Assembly (NCBI GenBank): GCA_902472555.1
Contig: CABROF010000006.1
Span: forward strand, 1-53,206
Direction: 5' to 3'
DNA length: 53,206 bases
Source: UMGS1851 sp900555605
GTDB taxonomy: Bacteria; Bacillota; Clostridia; UBA1212; UBA1255
Shown: piece after piece, positions 16,607-24,559 of the stretch
How the letters are laid out: each line of letters begins with the position of its first letter
Position numbering within the stretch: position 1 is the stretch's first letter
Program-made: the position numbers and the translations under genes
Notes under the pieces: model-generated
Databases searched by the model: none
Told to the model about the DNA's origin: nothing
Seen by the model: only the letters and a program-made list of their open reading frames with translations

Positions 16607-18046
16607 TTATCCCTGTTTATTTTCGGCAAGGGCATATCCGACTTGATTGATATCTCCGGCACCTAAGGTGATTACAAGATCGTTCGGTTTTATGTGGCTT
16701 CGCAGATATGTCGTGATTTCCTGAAAATCAGGCATATAGACAGCACGCAGTCCGGCTTTTTGCAGTGTATCGGTGAGCATTTGGCTGCTGATATCGCCTG
16801 TATTTTTTTCACGAGCAGAATAAATATCGGCTACAATAATTTCGTCGCCGCCGGAAAGTGCGGCGGGAAAATCATGCAGAAAGGCTTTTGCCCGAGAATA
16901 GGTATGCGGCTGAAAGACACACCAGATTTTCCCTGACGCATATGCAGCGGCAGCTTCCAGCGTGGCCCGGATTTCAGTGGGGTGATGGGCATAATCATCT
17001 ATAATTGCGGCACCGTTGCATACCCCGATTTGTTCAAAGCGCCGTTCCGTGCCGCAGAACTGTGAAAGTCCGTCCGAGATGCTGTCCGCCGTACAATGCA
17101 GACGGTCACAGACTGCCGCGGCGGCAAGGGCGTTCAGCACATTGTGCCTGCCGGGTATCGGAAGAAAAATTTCCGTGAAAAATCGGCCCTCTTTCCAGAT
17201 CTGAAATCTGGTCCCGCGTTCGTTTGCCTGCAGATCAATCGCTGTATATTCGTACGGGCTTTCTTCCGCACTTGCGGCACATCCGTATGTAGTCACCGGA
17301 CAGACGGCAGCAGATGCCGCTTCTAACGCAACTTGATTTTGTCCGCAAACCACCAGAAAGCCGTCTGCCGGCAGCAGACGTGCAAATTTCATAAATGCCT
17401 GCTTGATCTGCGAAATATCGCGGTAATAATCTAAATGCTCCGCCTCAATATTCAATATAACGCCTGCATAGGGAAACAGATTCAGAAAGTTTTCATGGTA
17501 TTCGCAAGCTTCTGTTACAAAATAGGGTCCGGGAGAGGCTAAAATATTTCCGCCGATCCGAGGAAAAACACCGCCTAAATGTACGCTTGGCTCTTTGTGA
17601 TCGGAAATGAGGATAGAGGCGATCATGGAAGTTGTGGTGGTCTTTCCGTGCGTACCGGAAACTGCGATTGAATAAGGATGCTCTTTTGTCAGAATGCCGA
17701 GATAGACGCCGCGTTCGATTGTCGGAATTCCCAATTTGCACGCTTTGCAGTATTCCGGATTATCCTTTGCAATTGCCAATGTGTATACGACCAGGCTGCA
17801 GGCCGGAGACAGATTTTTTTCATCGTGACCGATGCATATCTCAATGCCGAGACCGCGCAGCTTATTTAATTTATCAGAATCGGTTCTGTCGGATCCGGTG
17901 ACCCGATATCCTCTGGCGGCTGTGATCTGGGCCAGCCCGCTCATACTGGACCCGCCGATTCCGATAAAATGAATATGTGCACCGGGAGACAGAAAAAACG
18001 AATCTCCGGTCAAATCTTCTTTCTTTATATCTTCACAATGCTTCAT
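16607..18046 (-). CDS. murC: UDP-N-acetylmuramate--L-alanine ligase
   Basis: 479 aa. Cytoplasmic ATP-dependent ligase that adds L-Ala to UDP-MurNAc, the first peptide step of peptidoglycan synthesis. Motifs: the N-terminal Rossmann HFIGIGGSSMSGLA (26-39), the ATP loop SGTHGKTTTTS (130-140), HLGGVF, EACEYHENFL, the DDYAHHPTEI region near residue 344, and the C-terminal FQPHTYSRAKAF. The ATG at 18046 has AAGGAG 8 bases upstream. It is transcribed alone, away from the rest of the mur/dcw cluster, from an AT-rich leader with a tandem repeat. Confidence 0.96.
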   Translation of the reverse strand: MKHCEDIKKEDLTGDSFFLSPGAHIHFIGIGGSSMSGLAQITAARGYRVTGSDRTDSDKLNKLRGLGIEICIGHDEKNLSPACSLVVYTLAIAKDNPEYCKACKLGIPTIERGVYLGILTKEHPYSIAVSGTHGKTTTTSMIASILISDHKEPSVHLGGVFPRIGGNILASPGPYFVTEACEYHENFLNLFPYAGVILNIEAEHLDYYRDISQIKQAFMKFARLLPADGFLVVCGQNQVALEAASAAVCPVTTYGCAASAEESPYEYTAIDLQANERGTRFQIWKEGRFFTEIFLPIPGRHNVLNALAAAAVCDRLHCTADSISDGLSQFCGTERRFEQIGVCNGAAIIDDYAHHPTEIRATLEAAAAYASGKIWCVFQPHTYSRAKAFLHDFPAALSGGDEIIVADIYSAREKNTGDISSQMLTDTLQKAGLRAVYMPDFQEITTYLRSHIKPNDLVITLGAGDINQVGYALAENKQG

Positions 18047-18067
18047 TGCAGGCTCCTTATTTTACAC

Positions 18068-18097
18068 TATATTTCTATATTATATATTTCTATATTA
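18068..18097. repeat. Exact 15-bp tandem duplication in the murC promoter/leader
   Basis: TATATTTCTATATTA occurs twice head to tail (18068-18082 and 18083-18097). On the minus strand the copies place a TATAAT hexamer at their junction about 30-45 bases before the murC ATG, so the repeat may have created or moved the -10. It is also a place where slippage could vary expression. Confidence 0.6.
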
Positions 18098-18192
18098 TGT
18101 AATTCTCTGCAGGAATGTTTTTCGTCCTGTGATTATAGTATATGTATTGCGCGATGTCAAATTCGCAGCATTTATGCCGGAGGACATTTTTT

Positions 18193-18858
18193 TTGAAAAA
18201 AACACGCAGAAGCAAAGTCCTGTTTGTAATTGCAGCCGTCCTGTTCGCGATATTTGTCTATACGTTTTTTACGGCATTTCATGCTGAAAAATTTGCCGCT
18301 GAAAGAGAAGGCTCCTGGAGCGCGGCAGGACTGGTTCTGCTGCTGTTTACCGTAAAATCAGTTACTGTTTTTGTGATTCCGCCCACTGTTTTGTACCTGA
18401 CGGCAGGCCTGCTGTTTCAACCGGTTCCGGGGGGGATTCTTCTGCTGACAGGGATGGTTTTACAATTCTGCATCAATTACGCCATGGGAGCGTTCATGGA
18501 CGGGCGCTTTTTGAATAGATATTTCCGCAGGCTGTTCGGCAGACAGCGGCTTCTTCCGAAAAAGCGGCATCTGTTTTTGCTCCGCTTCTGCGGCGTTCCG
18601 CCTACCGATTTGACGAGCGTTTACCTTGGAAGCATAAGATATCCATTCCAAAGCTATTTACTGCTGTCGCTGGCAGGTACGTTTCCGCGGGCGCTGCTGA
18701 TGATGCTGATCGGCCAGTCTGTAAAAAAATCCGGGGAATCCCTCTATCTCATTTTCACGATCACTGTTATAATATTTCTGTTAGGCTGGTGCACGAACTC
18801 TGATGAGCGCAAATCGGAGTCAGGGCAAAAGGAGAAGGGGCTGATCAAACGCCGCTGA
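18193..18858 (+). CDS. TVP38/TMEM64 (DedA-like, SNARE-associated) membrane protein
   Basis: 221 aa from TTG 18193, with GGAGGA 8 bases upstream; longer in-frame starts reach 18142 without a site. Basic N-terminus, first membrane segment (VLFVIAAVLFAIFVYTFFTA), then the VTT domain with FVIPPTVLYLTAGLLFQP, a second hydrophobic stretch GGILLLTGMVLQFCINYAMGA, the RFCGVPPTDLTSVYLGS loop, and C-terminal membrane helices. Family members scramble or transport lipids or undecaprenyl phosphate; here the substrate is unknown. It is divergent from murC, sharing 146 bases of control region. Confidence 0.85.
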   Translation: MKKTRRSKVLFVIAAVLFAIFVYTFFTAFHAEKFAAEREGSWSAAGLVLLLFTVKSVTVFVIPPTVLYLTAGLLFQPVPGGILLLTGMVLQFCINYAMGAFMDGRFLNRYFRRLFGRQRLLPKKRHLFLLRFCGVPPTDLTSVYLGSIRYPFQSYLLLSLAGTFPRALLMMLIGQSVKKSGESLYLIFTITVIIFLLGWCTNSDERKSESGQKEKGLIKRR

Positions 18859-18915
18859 TTCCGGTTCCGCCGTATCCGGCCTGTATCCTGGATCTGATGT
18901 GATGGAGGCAGAAAT

Positions 18916-19575
18916 TTGGGCATTTTTATATTTGAAGAAATCCTGTACGGACATTGTCTGAGGTTTGCCGCTAACGAGGGGGTGTTTTCCCCGAGGAAGG
19001 CAGACCCGGGCTCACTGGCACTGCTGCAGCATACGCAGTTTCAAGAATGCGGCAAAATCTTGGATCTGGGGTGCGGATACGGTCTGATCGGAATTGCAGC
19101 CGCATGTGTTGCGGGCGCGGCGCATGTCTGTATGGTAGACAGCGACCCGGAAGCTGTACGTCTGGCAAAAGAAAACGCGTTGCAGAACGGGTTTGCGGAT
19201 ATCAGAATCGTATGCGGCGACGGTGTGGAGGCTGTTTCTGATACGATGTATGATCTGATCCTGTCAAATCCGCCGTACCATACGGATTTCAGCGTAGCGA
19301 AACGGTTTATCGAAAAGGGCTTTCACTGCCTGAATCCCGGGGGCAGAATGATGCTCGTCGTGAAAAGATTGCCTTGGTATCAAAATAAAATGGCATCTGT
19401 TTTCGGCGGTGTCCGCGTAATCCGCGAAAACGGCTATTACGTGCTGTGCGCCGAAAAACGGTCGGCGCAGCCGAAAAGCCAAACTGCAAAAAAAGAGAAG
19501 CAAACCACGGCAAAGCATCGCAAACGCATGCTGCAGAGCGCGGCAGAAAAGAAAACAAAACGAAACTTTTCGTAA
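18916..19575 (+). CDS. Class I SAM-dependent methyltransferase, RsmC-like
   Basis: 219 aa from TTG 18916, preceded by GGAGG at 7-11 bases. Motif I LDLGCGYGLIGIAAA (about 49-63) binds SAM; VDSDPEAVRLAKENA is motif II; LSNPPYH (about 115-121) is the N/DPPY motif of amino-directed methyltransferases, as in RsmC/RlmG, which modify guanine N2 in rRNA. The C-terminus is a Lys/Arg-rich tail (about 178-219) likely to bind RNA. Probable role: rRNA m2G methylation; the exact target cannot be told. It follows the TVP38 gene by 57 bases and precedes the rpsB promoter. Confidence 0.85.
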   Translation: MGIFIFEEILYGHCLRFAANEGVFSPRKADPGSLALLQHTQFQECGKILDLGCGYGLIGIAAACVAGAAHVCMVDSDPEAVRLAKENALQNGFADIRIVCGDGVEAVSDTMYDLILSNPPYHTDFSVAKRFIEKGFHCLNPGGRMMLVVKRLPWYQNKMASVFGGVRVIRENGYYVLCAEKRSAQPKSQTAKKEKQTTAKHRKRMLQSAAEKKTKRNFS

Positions 19576-19583
19576 TTTTCGGC

Positions 19584-19612
19584 TTGCGTGCTGTTCCGGA
19601 TTCTGGTATAAT
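19584..19612 (+). promoter_or_regulatory. Promoter of the rpsB operon
   Basis: -35 TTGCGT (19584-19589), 17-base spacer with TGG before the -10, -10 TATAAT (19607-19612). It gives a 5' leader of about 140 bases before the rpsB ATG at 19757. The leader might carry S2 autoregulation, but I could not assign a known leader fold. Confidence 0.7.
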
Positions 19613-19756
19613 GACTGACGCTGTTGAAATACACACGGTTTTTGATCCGTTATGGTTGGCTGATTGCTGCCTGCGTTGATAGAGATCGCACAGCTGTTCG
19701 GTTTCGTATGCGGAGCTGAGAGAACCGGAGGTTTAAAACAAAAGGAGGAATTGATC

Positions 19757-20515
19757 ATGGCTGTTATTTCAATGAAGCAGTTGCTTGAAGCAGGTGTGCA
19801 TTTTGGACACCAAACCAGAAGATGGAACCCCAAAATGGCGGAGTACATTTTCACTGAAAGAAACGGAATCTATATTATCGATCTGCAGAAGACGGTAAAA
19901 AAGATTGACGAGGCGTATTACTTTTTGGTAGACGTCGCCAGATCGGGCGGATCTGTGCTTTTTGTAGGAACCAAAAAGCAGGCAAAGGATTCCATTGTCG
20001 AGGAAGCGCAGAGATGCGGGCAGTATTATGTCAACAACAGATGGTTAGGCGGGATGCTGACCAATTTCAAAACTATCCAAAAGCGTGTCGAAAAGCTGAA
20101 TAAGCTCAATGAGATGGAAGAGAAAGGAATATTCGAGCGTCTTCCTAAAAAAGAAGTCATCAAATTAAAAGGTGAGCGGGATAAGCTGGAAAAGAACTTA
20201 GGCGGTATCAAAGGAATCAACGGTCTTCCGGCCGCCATTTTCGTAGTAGATCCGAGAGTTGAAAAAAATGCGGTCATGGAAGCAAAAAAATTGGGGATTC
20301 CTGTTGTTGCCATCGTAGATACGAACTGTGACCCGGACGAAGTGGATTATGTCATTCCCGGAAATGACGACGCGATTCGCGCTGTAAAGCTGATTGCCGC
20401 AAAAATGGCCGATGCTGTGATCGAGGGCCGTGAGGGCGATGCCGGCGATATGCCTTTAGAAGCATATGAAAATGATAAAGCGGAAGAATTCAGTGAAGAA
20501 AGTGAAGAAGCGTAA
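19757..20515 (+). CDS. rpsB: 30S ribosomal protein S2
   Basis: 252 aa from ATG 19757 (AAAGGAGG 8 bases upstream). MAVISMKQLLEAGVHFGHQT and RWNPKM are the diagnostic S2 start; FVGTKKQAKDSI, NNRWLGGMLTNF and the NCDPDEVDYVIPGNDDAIRA segment complete the fold. It assembles late on the back of the small subunit head and is needed for S1 binding in many bacteria. The tail is acidic (EEFSEESEEA). tsf follows 18 bases after the stop, the classic rpsB-tsf pair. Confidence 0.98.
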   Translation: MAVISMKQLLEAGVHFGHQTRRWNPKMAEYIFTERNGIYIIDLQKTVKKIDEAYYFLVDVARSGGSVLFVGTKKQAKDSIVEEAQRCGQYYVNNRWLGGMLTNFKTIQKRVEKLNKLNEMEEKGIFERLPKKEVIKLKGERDKLEKNLGGIKGINGLPAAIFVVDPRVEKNAVMEAKKLGIPVVAIVDTNCDPDEVDYVIPGNDDAIRAVKLIAAKMADAVIEGREGDAGDMPLEAYENDKAEEFSEESEEA

Positions 20516-20533
20516 AGGGAGGAATGATGTAAT

Positions 20534-21181
20534 ATGACGATTAGCGCTGCGATGATTAAGGAACTGCGTGAGAGAACCTCCGCAGGTTTGAATGACTGTA
20601 AGAAGGCTCTGGCAGAAACCAACGGAGACATGGATAAGGCGGCAGATTATCTGCGTGAGAAGGGGCTGGCCGCTGCGGCTAAAAAGGCGGGAAGAATTGC
20701 AAGCGAAGGTATAGTGGAGTCTTATATTCACGGAAATGGCCGTATCGGCGTTTTGGTTGAGGTGAACTGTGAAACGGATTTTGTTGCCAGAAACGATCTG
20801 TTCCGCAGCTTTGTAAAGGACGTTGCTATGCAGATTGCTGCTTCCAGTCCGTTGTATGTCAGCAAAGAGGATGTGCCGGCAGAAGATATTGAAAAAGAAA
20901 AAGCCGTGCTGCGCGCACAGGCGCTGAACGAGGGAAAACCGGAGAAAATTGTGGATAAGATGGTAGAGGGCCGGATTTCAAAGTTCTATGAGGAATACTG
21001 CCTTATGGAGCAATCCTTTGTTAAGGATCCGGAGAAAAAGGTTTCCGATATTTTGAACGGCCTGATTGCAACAATTGGCGAGAAAATCAGCGTAAGACGA
21101 TTTATTCGCTATGAGATGGGAGAGGGGCTTACAAAAAAAGAAGAGAATTTTGCGGACGAGGTCATGAAGCAGCTGAAGTAA
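20534..21181 (+). CDS. tsf: Elongation factor Ts
   Basis: 215 aa, the short form common in Gram-positives and cyanobacteria (E. coli Tsf has about 280). It releases GDP from EF-Tu. The N-terminal UBA-like domain reads IKELRERTSAGLNDCKKAL with the conserved MxxCKxAL-type motif; EVNCETDFVARND (about 77-89) is the central motif that contacts EF-Tu. AGGGAGG lies 12 bases before the ATG. A terminator at 21194-21224 follows. Confidence 0.98.
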   Translation: MTISAAMIKELRERTSAGLNDCKKALAETNGDMDKAADYLREKGLAAAAKKAGRIASEGIVESYIHGNGRIGVLVEVNCETDFVARNDLFRSFVKDVAMQIAASSPLYVSKEDVPAEDIEKEKAVLRAQALNEGKPEKIVDKMVEGRISKFYEEYCLMEQSFVKDPEKKVSDILNGLIATIGEKISVRRFIRYEMGEGLTKKEENFADEVMKQLK

Positions 21182-21193
21182 TGGCGTCGCTGA

Positions 21194-21224
21194 AAAAGGG
21201 AGCTGTCCTCAGTTCCCTTTTTTT
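21194..21224 (+). terminator. Terminator or attenuator after tsf
   Basis: Stem AAAGGGAGCTG / CAGTTCCCTTT with one G-T wobble and loop TCCT, continuing into TTTTT. It separates rpsB-tsf from pyrH, although readthrough to the downstream conserved genes is common in this gene order. Confidence 0.85.
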
Positions 21225-21294
21225 ATAAGCTTTTCTATAAAACGGTCTTATGTTTCCTATGTAATGTTGAAAATGAGGATGAGGGGTGACTTTG

Positions 21295-22002
21295 GTGAGA
21301 CAACCGGTATATGAGAAGGTTCTGATCAAAATCAGCGGAGAGGCGCTGGCAGGAGACGGCAGATTCGGAATCGATGCGGGAACCTTGGAGGCTGTCTGTA
21401 CGAATATCAAAGAAATATGTGATATGGGCGTACGAGTCGGTCTTGTAGTCGGCGGCGGGAATTTCTGGCGCGGAAAACAGAATGAGCAGATGGACCGTAC
21501 GAGAGCGGATCATATGGGAATGCTTGCAACTGTTATGAACGCATTGGCGCTGGCGGATGCATTAGAACAGAAAGGCATTCCGGTTCGTGTACAGACTGCC
21601 ATTGAGATGCGGCAGATTGCAGAATTATATATACGGAACAGAGCAACGCGCCATTTGGAAAAGGGCCGCGTGGTCATTTTCGGCTGCGGCACGGGAAATC
21701 CTTTTTTTACAACGGATACGGCTGCGGCGCTGCGTGCTGTCGAAATTGACGCGGATGTTATTTTACTTGCCAAAAATGTAGACGCGGTTTATGACTGCGA
21801 CCCGAATGTCAATCCCAATGCAGTAAAGTTCGAGCACATTTCTCATAGTGAGGTGCTGCAGCTGGGATTAGGTGTGATGGATTCCACAGCCGCTTCTATG
21901 TGCCGGGATAATCATGTTAAAATCCATGTCTTCGGAATCAGAGACCCGAAAAATATTGTACGTGCCGTCTGCGGAGAAGGAATCGGTACGATTATAGAAT
22001 AA
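21295..22002 (+). CDS. pyrH: Uridylate kinase (UMP kinase)
   Basis: 235 aa if it starts at GTG 21295, which gives MRQPVYEKVLIKISGEALAG and aligns with the B. subtilis start; TTG 21292 and GTG 21286 are alternatives in the same frame and the GAGG-rich region upstream fits any of them. Amino-acid-kinase fold, phosphorylates UMP to UDP for RNA, peptidoglycan and pyrimidine pools. Motifs: KISGEAL (N-terminal phosphate loop), VGGGNFWRG (about 58-66), CGTGNPFFTTDTAAALRA and LLAKNVDAVYDCDP. It lies between tsf and serC. Confidence 0.96.
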   Translation: MRQPVYEKVLIKISGEALAGDGRFGIDAGTLEAVCTNIKEICDMGVRVGLVVGGGNFWRGKQNEQMDRTRADHMGMLATVMNALALADALEQKGIPVRVQTAIEMRQIAELYIRNRATRHLEKGRVVIFGCGTGNPFFTTDTAAALRAVEIDADVILLAKNVDAVYDCDPNVNPNAVKFEHISHSEVLQLGLGVMDSTAASMCRDNHVKIHVFGIRDPKNIVRAVCGEGIGTIIE

Positions 22003-22027
22003 CAGACAGAAGCAATGGAGGTTGATG

Positions 22028-23113
22028 ATGGAGCGTATATATAATTTTTCCGCCGGACCGTCCGTAATCGCGGAGCCGGTTTTATATAAAGCGCAGAAGG
22101 AACTCGTAAATTACCCGGGCGCGGGAATGTCCGTTATGGAGATGAGTCACCGTTCGCCGGTATATCAGGAAATAATTGATGAAACGGAAGCCCTGCTGCG
22201 GAAGCTGATGGAGATTCCGGAGAATTACGCTGTATTGTTTTTGCAGGGAGGGGCTTCTACACAGTTTGCAATGGTTCCGCTGAATCTCTGCAAAGCCGAG
22301 GGCGGCACGGTAGATCTTGTACAGACCGGTATGTGGGCCAATCGGGCAAAAGCAGAGGCGGAACTGTACGCAGATGTGCGTGTGGTTGCCTCCAGCAAGG
22401 ACCGAACATATAATTACATACCGCAGCTCAATCCGGAATCCTTCAGAAAGGATGCGGACTATTTTCATATCTGCTGGAATAATACCATTTACGGAACGTG
22501 TTTTCAGGAGGTGCCCCGGACCGGGAATGTACCTGTGGTAGCGGATATGTCGTCCAGTATTTTATCGGAGCCCGTGGATGTATCAAAATTCGGAATTATT
22601 TTTGCCGGAGCACAAAAAAATATGGGGCCTGCCGGACTGACCGTTGTCATTATCCGGAAAGATCTTATCGGAAAGCATCGGGAAGGGACGCCGACAATGC
22701 TGCGTTATGATATCCACGAAGCCAATGGCTCCATGTACAACACGCCGCCAACCTATAGTATTTACATCTGTAAATTAGTGTTGGAATGGCTGCGTGATTT
22801 GGGCGGCATCAAAGAGATGGAGAAGATCAATCGGCGCAAGGCCGGCAAGCTGTACGCATATCTGGATGAATCGAAAATGTTTTCGGCAACCGTAGCCGGC
22901 GCTGAACGGTCTATTATGAATATTCCTTTTGTTACAGGTGATGAGAATCTGGATAAGCTGTTCGTCCGGAATGCGGAAGCCGCGGGTCTTGCAAACCTGA
23001 AAGGACATCGTTCCGTAGGAGGGATGCGTGCCTCGCTGTACAACGCAATGCCGGAAGACGGCGTGGATGCGCTGATCTCATTTATGAAGGAATTTGAAAT
23101 GCGGCAGAGATGA
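22028..23113 (+). CDS. serC: Phosphoserine aminotransferase
   Basis: 361 aa from ATG 22028 (GGAGGT 6 bases upstream). PLP enzyme that converts 3-phosphohydroxypyruvate and glutamate to phosphoserine. Motifs: MERIYNFSAGPSVI start, MSHRSPVY, FLQGGASTQFAMVP (about 73-86), WNNTIYGT, and VVADMSSSILSEPVDVSKFG followed by FAGAQKNMGPAG, where Lys in AQKN binds PLP (near residue 195). The C-terminal GHRSVGGMRASLYNAMP is also typical. No serA or serB is adjacent. Its place between pyrH and frr interrupts an otherwise widely conserved gene order. Confidence 0.97.
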   Translation: MERIYNFSAGPSVIAEPVLYKAQKELVNYPGAGMSVMEMSHRSPVYQEIIDETEALLRKLMEIPENYAVLFLQGGASTQFAMVPLNLCKAEGGTVDLVQTGMWANRAKAEAELYADVRVVASSKDRTYNYIPQLNPESFRKDADYFHICWNNTIYGTCFQEVPRTGNVPVVADMSSSILSEPVDVSKFGIIFAGAQKNMGPAGLTVVIIRKDLIGKHREGTPTMLRYDIHEANGSMYNTPPTYSIYICKLVLEWLRDLGGIKEMEKINRRKAGKLYAYLDESKMFSATVAGAERSIMNIPFVTGDENLDKLFVRNAEAAGLANLKGHRSVGGMRASLYNAMPEDGVDALISFMKEFEMRQR

Positions 23114-23121
23114 TCTGCCGC
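23101..23121 (+). other. Perfect hairpin enclosing the serC stop codon
   Basis: GCGGCAGA (23101-23108) pairs exactly with TCTGCCGC (23114-23121); the loop GATGA contains the serC TGA (23111-23113). There is no T-run after it, so it is not a standard terminator; it could slow termination, protect the mRNA end or act with a protein factor. Confidence 0.5.
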
Positions 23122-23152
23122 GTGATTCCTTTGCCGCGGCAGGGGGATTCTC

Positions 23153-23181
23153 TTGTGCAAATTCTGCCTTTGTGGTATAAT
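23153..23181 (+). promoter_or_regulatory. Promoter of frr and the downstream isoprenoid/lipid operon
   Basis: -35 TTGTGC (23153-23158), 17-base spacer with TGG before the -10 (extended), -10 TATAAT (23176-23181). It is the only good promoter seen before frr, and no terminator is seen until far downstream, so it may drive frr through nif3. Confidence 0.65.
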
Positions 23182-23214
23182 CATAGCAATTTTGAGGAAA
23201 GAGGAGTGCATATT

Positions 23215-23775
23215 ATGATCAATAAGGATGAATACAAGAGCTTCAGCGACCGAATGGACAAAACGGTCCAGCTGCTGGAGGAGGAGTTTTCCGGCATCCG
23301 CGCGGGGAGAGCGAATCCGGCACTCCTCGAAAAATTGACGATTGAGTATTATGGCACACAGACACCTGTTTCACAGGTCGGTAATATTTCGGTACCGGAG
23401 GCGCGGATTCTTGTTTTTCAGCCTTGGGATGCCAGTGTGCTGAAATTGGTTGAGAAAGAGATTCAGAAATCGGATATCGGAATCAATCCGAATAATGATG
23501 GCAAGTGTTTAAAGCTCGTGTTCCCGCCGCTGACGGAGGAACGCCGGCTGGCACTGACAAAGCAGATAAAGAAATACGGAGAAGAAGCAAAAACAGCGAT
23601 TCGAAACGTCCGGCGCGATGCAGTGGAGTACTTTAAAGGACAGAAGAAAAAATCGTTGATTACAGAAGATGAGCAAAAAGAAGCGGACAAGGAAATTCAG
23701 AACGTTACGGATAAGCATGTCGCGCAGATTGATAAACTTGTCTCCGTCAAAGAAAAAGAATTGATGGAAATATAA
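23215..23775 (+). CDS. frr: Ribosome recycling factor
   Basis: 186 aa from ATG 23215, with AGAGGAG about 8 bases upstream. It splits post-termination ribosomes together with EF-G. The two-domain pattern is complete: helix with MDKTVQLLEEEFSGIRAGRANPALL (the RAGRA motif), YYGTQTPVSQVGNISVPEAR (beta domain), then INPNNDGKCLKLVFPPLTEERR and the long C-terminal helices with KEEAKTAIRNVRRDA-like residues. Start of a tightly packed run of housekeeping genes. Confidence 0.98.
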   Translation: MINKDEYKSFSDRMDKTVQLLEEEFSGIRAGRANPALLEKLTIEYYGTQTPVSQVGNISVPEARILVFQPWDASVLKLVEKEIQKSDIGINPNNDGKCLKLVFPPLTEERRLALTKQIKKYGEEAKTAIRNVRRDAVEYFKGQKKKSLITEDEQKEADKEIQNVTDKHVAQIDKLVSVKEKELMEI

Positions 23776-23818
23776 CCTCCGGGAATATTTCAAAACACAT
23801 ATCTTGGAGGGAATGTAT

Positions 23819-24559
23819 TTGGCGAAGCAGTATTGTGATGAAAATGGCGAGGTATTCAATATACCGCGCCATATTGCGGTTATACCGGACGGAAACAGAC
23901 GATGGGCCAAAGAGCGGGGCCTGCCTGCCGTCAAGGGACATCGGGAGGGCGCCGAGGTCTATAAAAAGCTTTTGGCAAGTGCCGGTCGTCTCGGCATTGA
24001 ATATGTCACATTTTATGCTTTTTCAACTGAAAACTGGAAACGCTCCCATACGGAAGTAGAGGGCTTAATGCGTCTGCTGCTCTATTTTTTGACTGATTTT
24101 GATCGTGTTATGGGAGAAAACAAGCAGAAAATCAAATTTCTTGTTATCGGCCGGAGAGACGGACTTTCCGCGAATCTGCAAAAAGGTATTGAGCGGATTG
24201 AACGAGAGACTGCCGGTAATCAAGATCTGACTGCCTTGATTGCGATCAATTACGGCGGCAGAGATGAGATTACGGAAAGCGTGCGGCGCATATCCGAAAA
24301 GGTGGCCGCCGGAAGGCTCCCGCTGTCTGAAATTACGGAAGCTGTAGTGAATGCGCACTTATACACCTCGGGCGTACCGGACCCGGATCTGCTGATTCGG
24401 ACCAGCGGAGAGGAGCGGATCAGTAATTTCTTATTATGGCAGCTGGCCTATGCGGAGTTCTTTTTTATTGACAAATATTGGCCGGATTTTAATGATGAGG
24501 ACCTGCTGCGGGCAATCCGGGCGTATTCCAACAGACAGAGACGGTATGGGGGTGCGTAG
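23819..24559 (+). CDS. uppS: Undecaprenyl pyrophosphate synthase (cis-prenyltransferase)
   Basis: 246 aa from TTG 23819, preferred since GGAGGG is 7 bases upstream; ATG 23813 in the same frame lies only 1 base from that site. It adds isoprene units to farnesyl-PP to make the C55 lipid carrier for wall synthesis. Motifs: HIAVIPDGNRRWA (18-30) with catalytic Asp24, FYAFSTENWKR, INYGGRDEI, and DPDLLIRTSGEERISNF, which holds the pyrophosphate-binding Arg residues. The stop overlaps the cdsA GTG start by one base. Confidence 0.97.
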   Translation: MAKQYCDENGEVFNIPRHIAVIPDGNRRWAKERGLPAVKGHREGAEVYKKLLASAGRLGIEYVTFYAFSTENWKRSHTEVEGLMRLLLYFLTDFDRVMGENKQKIKFLVIGRRDGLSANLQKGIERIERETAGNQDLTALIAINYGGRDEITESVRRISEKVAAGRLPLSEITEAVVNAHLYTSGVPDPDLLIRTSGEERISNFLLWQLAYAEFFFIDKYWPDFNDEDLLRAIRAYSNRQRRYGGA

